DNA of 7,940 nucleotides from the NCBI GenBank assembly GCA_937959175.1, contig CALGAS010000358.1, positions 1 to 7,940 on the forward strand, read 5' to 3'. A program made the translations under genes and the position numbers. Below are positions 5,639 to 7,940 of the stretch, one piece after another. The first letter of the stretch is position 1; every line of letters starts with the position of its first letter. This stretch comes from an uncultured bacterium (GTDB lineage Bacteria; Planctomycetota; Planctomycetia; Pirellulales; UBA1268). Under the pieces are notes generated by a model. That model saw only the letters and a program-made list of their open reading frames with translations. It ran no database searches and was not told the origin of the DNA.

Positions 5639-7940
5639 GACGCGTCCCTTCCTGCAGTCGCCGTCGATCCGGGCGGGTTCGAGCCGGCCACGATCAGCGA
5701 TACCGTCGGAGCGGCCGTCCTCGTCAGCGAACTGGCCGAACCACCCTCGGCCGGCCGGTCGGGGGCCGGGCGGGTCGCCGTGAGACGCTGAAGCACGGCG
5801 GCCAGGCCCACCAGCACCACGCCCGGCACAGCGGCCTGGCCAACCAGCGGAACAAGCGACGGATAGGCGGCCGCCGCGAGGCCGAGGCCCGTCAGCGTGC
5901 CGATGGCGACGCCCGGTCGCTGCCAGGCGGCCGTCGAGAGAAGCCACAGCCCGGTGGCCAACACCAGCCCCGAGACGGCCAGCACGATGCACCAGGTCGG
6001 CACGACCCAGGCAACGCCTCCTCCGGGCCGGCCAATCCCGGTATAGACGGCTCGTTTCTGACGGGCCGGCCACTCGCCACCGATCGCATCGATCTCCTCC
6101 CGGCCGAGCGACGCGTCGATCCAGGCGGCCAGTTCCGTCGAGGAAACGACCGCCTGCCGCTCCCAGCCGAGACCCATCCAGTTCCAGGTCTGCTGGCTCG
6201 TCCAACTGGCGGGGAGGCCCATCACATGGTCCTCAGGGAGAACCGCGACGTCCCAAACGAACCGCCGCTCGAGCACATCGTCTGCGAACGCTGCAGCCTC
6301 CAGCGGCAGCGGCCACGGCAGTCCGAGCCCCGCCCAGCGGCCGCCCCAAGGGGCCATCGTCCTGACCTCGACGAGCCGACGTCCTATCCCGTCCGCCAGC
6401 GGAACCACAAACCAGCCGTCGCCGCGGGATCGCGGAATGATCCGCTCGCCATCAACCCGCATGTCGAGCGAGGCCGCGGCCGTCGCTTCCGGCAGCCTGA
6501 TTTCGAGTTCCGCAGCGGCGGGCGTTACCACGTAGCAGGCCGTGTCCTCCCTGCGATCGGGAAACAGCCTCGTCCGGAGCCAGGTCGCTTCGATCACCGT
6601 CATGCCGACCGCCTCACGGCCCCGAACCGACACGGCCAATGGCAGGCTGTACCGTGGTCTGCCCACCGACCAGAGCCGGCCCTCCATCGCCGGGCCGGCA
6701 ACTTCCGGCCGCCATGCCCCGTCGCGAACCACGACCGACAACGCCGGGGAGTCCGCGATCCTCACCGTCTGCCGGATCGCATCGGCGGCGATCGGCAAGA
6801 GGAGAGGAATATCGATGGCCGCCGTCGCTTCGGGGGGAATCTCCGGCATGGCCACCCGATACCCGACATCCAACGCGCCCCGTCCGAGCAGTGGCTCCCG
6901 CAGGACCGCCTGAATCCGCACCAGGGGCCCGCCTTCGCCGTCGGCGTCATCGCGGGCGTCGATCTCGACGGCGTCGAGCAACTCGCCGTCCTGCCGGATC
7001 TCCAACGTGCCCGAGGCGGCCACCGCAGCGGGAACATCCAGCTCGATCACTTCCAGGGGCAGATGGAGCACGTCGAGTCGGAGGCTCTCGCCGATGGTGA
7101 CCTCCCGCTCATCGAGGATCACCTCGGCTCCGCTGACCACCTCGACCCGCTGCGGGAGAAACCGGCGGCTGGCGGTGAAGCGGCCTTCGGCACCGTCGAG
7201 CCGGTAGACGAGGGGAATGCGATCGGAATCCTCGGCCCCCAAGGCCGAGGACGTCTGGCGAATCAAGCCGCTGCTGGCCTTGGCATCGGGCACCAGCTCG
7301 ATGTTGCTGTCCGAGGTGACGACCACCGCCGCCGGGCCGACCAGGTCGGCCCGCGGCACCGGCATCGTCCATGAGACGGTCGCGGCGTCGGGAGCGATCT
7401 GGCTGGCCGCTTCGATCTCCACCACGGCCTCGCCGGCCAGCGGCTGCACGAAGGGAATCACGACTCGTGATCCGTCGACCACGACGGCGGCGGCATCGAC
7501 GATCCCGGCCGGACCGACGTCACCGAGCGTCCAGGCCGGGTCGATCGCCAGGGAGATGCTGCCGACGGCCGCGCCGCGGGCGGCAACTCGCAGCCGCACC
7601 TCGAGTCCGACGCGGCCGGCCGAGACGTCGTAGCGATATTCCGGCTCCACGACGACGCGGCTCCGCCGCGGCCGAATCCGCAGCGGGAGCGAGGCCGGCA
7701 GCGCGTCATAGGCGAAGGCGGCCACGAGCCCTGCCGCCGGCTCGCCGGCCGGAGGATCGACCCGGCGAATCCCGGGGCTGTCCTCCCAGGTCGCCTGCCA
7801 GTCGCCGTCAACCGCCAGGACGACCCTCCCCCGCTGCCGCCAGGGCTCGAAGCCGGCGACCGCAAAGCCCAGGGGATCGACGGGCGAGCCGCCGGAGGGA
7901 TCGACGGGCTGCTCGCATGCAAGCTCGACCGTGGCCGATC
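5635..7940 (-). CDS. Gene A: large beta-rich membrane-anchored protein, partial (5' end beyond right edge)
   Basis: The frame is open from the right edge to TGA at 5637-5635, giving 767 residues in the window, numbered here from the first full codon (7938). A GTG at 7725 is in frame, but the frame stays open and protein-like for 71 codons upstream (including DPLG at 21-24 and a GDW motif at 45-47), so the true start lies outside the window. Most of the protein is alternating hydrophobic/polar sequence typical of beta-sandwich domains. Landmarks are SDSNIELVPD near 209-218, a RLP...VDG motif at 481-497, PLPLEAAAF at 543-551 and LERRFVWDVAVLPE at 556-569. Three predicted membrane helices follow (about 645-668, 675-698, 703-719), then a 48-residue tail rich in Pro, Ser, Thr and Ala. 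The helix topology puts the beta-rich part outside and the tail in the cytoplasm. No catalytic motif is recognised. It resembles uncharacterised planctomycete envelope proteins, from memory only. It is probably co-translated with gene B. Confidence 0.92.
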   Translation of the reverse strand, partial: SATVELACEQPVDPSGGSPVDPLGFAVAGFEPWRQRGRVVLAVDGDWQATWEDSPGIRRVDPPAGEPAAGLVAAFAYDALPASLPLRIRPRRSRVVVEPEYRYDVSAGRVGLEVRLRVAARGAAVGSISLAIDPAWTLGDVGPAGIVDAAAVVVDGSRVVIPFVQPLAGEAVVEIEAASQIAPDAATVSWTMPVPRADLVGPAAVVVTSDSNIELVPDAKASSGLIRQTSSALGAEDSDRIPLVYRLDGAEGRFTASRRFLPQRVEVVSGAEVILDEREVTIGESLRLDVLHLPLEVIELDVPAAVAASGTLEIRQDGELLDAVEIDARDDADGEGGPLVRIQAVLREPLLGRGALDVGYRVAMPEIPPEATAAIDIPLLLPIAADAIRQTVRIADSPALSVVVRDGAWRPEVAGPAMEGRLWSVGRPRYSLPLAVSVRGREAVGMTVIEATWLRTRLFPDRREDTACYVVTPAAAELEIRLPEATAAASLDMRVDGERIIPRSRGDGWFVVPLADGIGRRLVEVRTMAPWGGRWAGLGLPWPLPLEAAAFADDVLERRFVWDVAVLPEDHVMGLPASWTSQQTWNWMGLGWERQAVVSSTELAAWIDASLGREEIDAIGGEWPARQKRAVYTGIGRPGGGVAWVVPTWCIVLAVSGLVLATGLWLLSTAAWQRPGVAIGTLTGLGLAAAAYPSLVPLVGQAAVPGVVLVGLAAVLQRLTATRPAPDRPAEGGSASSLTRTAAPTVSLIVAGSNPPGSTATAGRDAS
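5645..5653 (-). promoter_or_regulatory. Ribosome binding site of gene B
   Basis: On the minus strand the sequence AGGAAGGGA lies six bases before the ATG at 5638, a strong purine-rich Shine-Dalgarno at normal spacing. It sits within the last codons of gene A. It fixes the start of gene B and suggests direct ribosome loading in addition to coupling through the stop-start overlap. Confidence 0.75.
5782..6009 (-). other. Three-helix membrane cluster at the C-terminus of gene A
   Basis: There are three closely spaced hydrophobic segments: one starting near VVPTWCIVLAVSGLVLATG, one containing GTLTGLGLAAAAYPSLVPLV, and a shorter one around PGVVLVGLAAVL. The loop after helix 1 carries QR, and the tail after helix 3 carries several Arg residues, so both would be cytoplasmic by the positive-inside rule. 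The long upstream part would then be outside. The order and spacing match the first three helices in the middle of gene B. Confidence 0.8.
7873..7909 (-). repeat. 13-bp direct repeat, period 24 bp, in gene A
   Basis: GGGATCGACGGGC (plus strand) occurs at 7873-7885 and 7897-7909. It is in frame and encodes PVDP twice, eight residues apart (PVDPSGGSPVDPLG). It looks like a small in-frame duplication in a flexible linker before the next beta-rich segment. Confidence 0.7.

Noticed and set aside
6226..7374. A 382-codon plus-strand open frame opposite gene A
   Set aside because: Same effect: it is codon-aligned antisense to gene A, with biased, low-information composition.
7723..7725. GTG as the start of gene A
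   Set aside because: The frame continues upstream to the window edge with coherent sequence and the DPLG/GDW motifs shared with module B2; no signal peptide follows this GTG.

Overview
The window is very GC-rich (about 70% by eye), with codons ending almost always in G or C and proteins rich in Arg, Ala, Val and Pro. It is filled by two very long minus-strand genes, both partial. Both encode large exported or membrane-anchored proteins made of beta-strand-rich segments. The style (giant uncharacterised envelope proteins with LP...VDG motifs and C-terminal helix clusters) recalls uncharacterised proteins of Planctomycetes. That assignment is from memory of such proteins, not from a search, and is moderate at best. 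I see no plus-strand gene, RNA gene, mobile element, CRISPR array, promoter or terminator.

Layout, in the direction of transcription (right to left). Gene A enters from the right edge and ends with TGA at 5635. It is a beta-rich extracytoplasmic region followed by three predicted membrane helices and a short Pro/Ser/Thr-rich tail. Its stop overlaps the ATG of gene B (ATGA, 5635-5638), and a strong Shine-Dalgarno (5645-5653) lies inside the end of gene A, so the two are almost certainly one operon. Gene B runs open from 5638 to the left edge: at least 1879 codons without a stop. It has an N-terminal signal peptide, a first beta-rich half, a cluster of four predicted helices at residues 1005-1097, and a second beta-rich half that leaves the window.

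Gene A and the two halves of gene B look like three diverged copies of one architecture. They share an ordered set of motifs, and in A and B1 the series ends in a three-helix membrane cluster. The fourth helix of gene B looks like a leftover signal peptide (ends AIA/AES), so gene B is probably a fusion of two exported paralogues. The window ends just where the second half would be expected to enter its own membrane cluster.

One stretch of gene B (about 3710-3784) has the three-codon-position composition rotated by one base. This points to two compensating indels, either in the genome or in the sequence determination. The molecular function of both proteins is unknown; the sequence supports only a location at the cell envelope and co-expression.
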